A DNA stretch of 64,000 nucleotides from positions 186,001 through 250,000 of the forward strand of contig NZ_JASXSZ010000004.1 in the NCBI RefSeq assembly GCF_030315975.1, in the 5' to 3' direction. Position 1 is the first letter of the stretch. Each line of letters starts with the position of its first letter. Source of the DNA: Microbacterium candidum. Lineage in GTDB: Bacteria > Actinomycetota > Actinomycetes > Actinomycetales > Microbacteriaceae. Both the position numbers and the translations under genes were made by a program. The notes under the pieces are model-generated. The model was not told the origin of the DNA. It was given only the letters and a program-made list of their open reading frames with translations, and did no database searches. Below, in pieces: positions 63,398-64,000 of the stretch.

Positions 63398-63832
63398 GTG
63401 GCCACCGACGAGATCCTGCGCGGCGCGGGCCTGCGCGTGACTGCTCCCCGCCGTGCGGTGTACGACGCGCTGCGCGGGATGCCGCACGCTCCCGCGGACG
63501 CCGTGCTCGCGCGGGTGCGCGCGTCCGATCCGGACGCCAATCTGCAGACCGTCTACAACGCGCTCACCGACTTCGCCGCGGCGGGCATCGTCCGGCGCAT
63601 CGAGCCCGAGGGGCGCCCGGGCCTCTACGAGCTGCGCGTCGACGACAACCATCATCACGTGGTGTGCACGGGCTGCGGTGCGGTGGCAGACGTCGACTGC
63701 GTCGTCGGCGCAGCCCCGTGTCTCACGCCCTCGGATGCGCAGGGCTTCGTCGTGCAGTCCGCCGAGGTCACCTTCTGGGGGCTGTGCGCCGCGTGCGCCG
63801 CATCCTCCTCCGTCGCTTCCGCCGGGGCGTAG
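63398..63832 (+). CDS. furA: Fur-family repressor, FurA type
   Basis: A 144-aa regulator. The winged-helix domain (about 1-80) has LRVTAPRRAVYDAL and the recognition helix NLQTVYNALTDFAAAGIV. The dimer and metal domain has H85-H86-H87, C90 and C93 (HHHVVCTGC), plus C130/C133 (CAAC) for structural zinc. FurA represses itself and the catalase-peroxidase gene downstream in response to oxidative stress and iron. GTG 63398 is set by the promoter spacing. katG starts 49 bases after its stop. Confidence 0.93.
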   Translation: MATDEILRGAGLRVTAPRRAVYDALRGMPHAPADAVLARVRASDPDANLQTVYNALTDFAAAGIVRRIEPEGRPGLYELRVDDNHHHVVCTGCGAVADVDCVVGAAPCLTPSDAQGFVVQSAEVTFWGLCAACAASSSVASAGA

Positions 63833-63881
63833 CCCCTGCCGCAGACCCCTCCGCCGATACCCCTGACAAGGAAGGAAACGC

Positions 63882-64000
63882 ATGACCGAGCACGCCGAGA
63901 ACACGGCAGACATCGATCAGGACGTCATCGATATCGACACCCCGGAGGCGGGACGCTGTCCCGTCGTGCACGGCCGGCCCCACCCCACATCCGGCACCGC
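63882..64000 (+). CDS. katG: Catalase-peroxidase, 5' end only
   Basis: The window ends after 39 codons. The start MTEHAENTADID is followed by GRCPVVHGRPHPTSGTA, which matches the CPV...G..P...G approach to the first conserved block of KatG. ATG 63882 has AAGGAAGG about 6 bases upstream. The furA neighbour is the standard context. The fold cannot be checked from this fragment, so katG is inferred from the N-terminus and the operon. Confidence 0.82.
   Translation, partial: MTEHAENTADIDQDVIDIDTPEAGRCPVVHGRPHPTSGT

Overview
The window is high-GC DNA from an actinobacterium, most likely a Microbacteriaceae member such as Microbacterium. The basis is codon usage, frequent GTG starts and ATGA/GTGA start-stop overlaps, a WhiB regulator, a furA-katG pair, DUF3499, DUF5719, DUF2304 and DUF2142 proteins, and an LCP-family ligase. 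Genus level is inference. Nearly all of it (about 1-54 kb) is one large cell-wall or capsular glycan locus; the last 10 kb is conserved housekeeping sequence. No rRNA, tRNA, CRISPR array, transposase or phage gene was seen, and no stretch longer than about 200 bases lacks a gene.

Layout. 1-2.4 kb: the 3' part of an LCP glycan-ligase gene and a GT4-like protein. 2.3-6.9 kb (minus): two paralogous two-domain glycosyltransferases, one with decayed motifs. 7.0-9.9 kb: ketoisomerase, aminotransferase, GT2 and hexapeptide acetyltransferase, a dTDP-3-acetamido-3,6-dideoxyhexose module in DNA of lower GC. 10.1-12.3 kb (plus): a WbpM/CapD-type dehydratase and a short-chain reductase. 12.3-18.7 kb (minus): a tightly coupled seven-gene operon (multi-pass membrane protein, GtrA, FAD oxidoreductase, GtrB-like GT2, second GT2, SDR, TIM-barrel protein). 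18.8-21.2 kb: a secreted LGFP-repeat protein. 21.2-24.6 kb (minus): rmlA, rmlB and an rmlC-rmlD fusion for dTDP-L-rhamnose. 24.7-35.4 kb: an RgpF-like protein, a Wzm/Wzt ABC exporter with a Wzt C-terminal domain, a 716-aa glycosyltransferase, a GT2, a GlfT2-like galactofuranosyltransferase and a DUF2142 protein. 35.5-39.8 kb (plus): a membrane protein, GT2, DUF2304 and a flippase-like protein. 39.8-46.1 kb (minus): GT2, 4-epimerase, acyltransferase, GT4, gmd and rmd. 46.2-54.2 kb: glf, a second short Wzm/Wzt, a membrane-anchored alpha/beta hydrolase, a GlfT1-like GT2 and two tandem O-antigen-ligase-type proteins. 54.3-64 kb: whiB2-like, a 960-aa GT2 membrane protein, DUF5719, a metallopeptidase-like protein, DUF3499, ahcY, RDD, SpoIIM-like, furA and the start of katG.

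How the genes fit together. The locus can make dTDP-L-rhamnose and, by inference, a dTDP-3-acetamido-3,6-dideoxyhexose from the same RmlA/RmlB intermediate, dTDP-6-deoxy-L-talose, GDP-D-rhamnose and UDP-galactofuranose. About fifteen glycosyltransferases could assemble these sugars. Two ABC exporters, a MOP-like flippase and two Wzy/WaaL-type proteins offer at least two export and polymerisation routes, and the LCP protein would attach finished glycan to the wall. The galactofuran genes (glf, GlfT1-like, GlfT2-like, Wzm/Wzt) resemble the mycobacterial galactan machinery although nothing here suggests mycolic acids. The least familiar unit is the coupled seven-gene operon at 12.3-18.7 kb.
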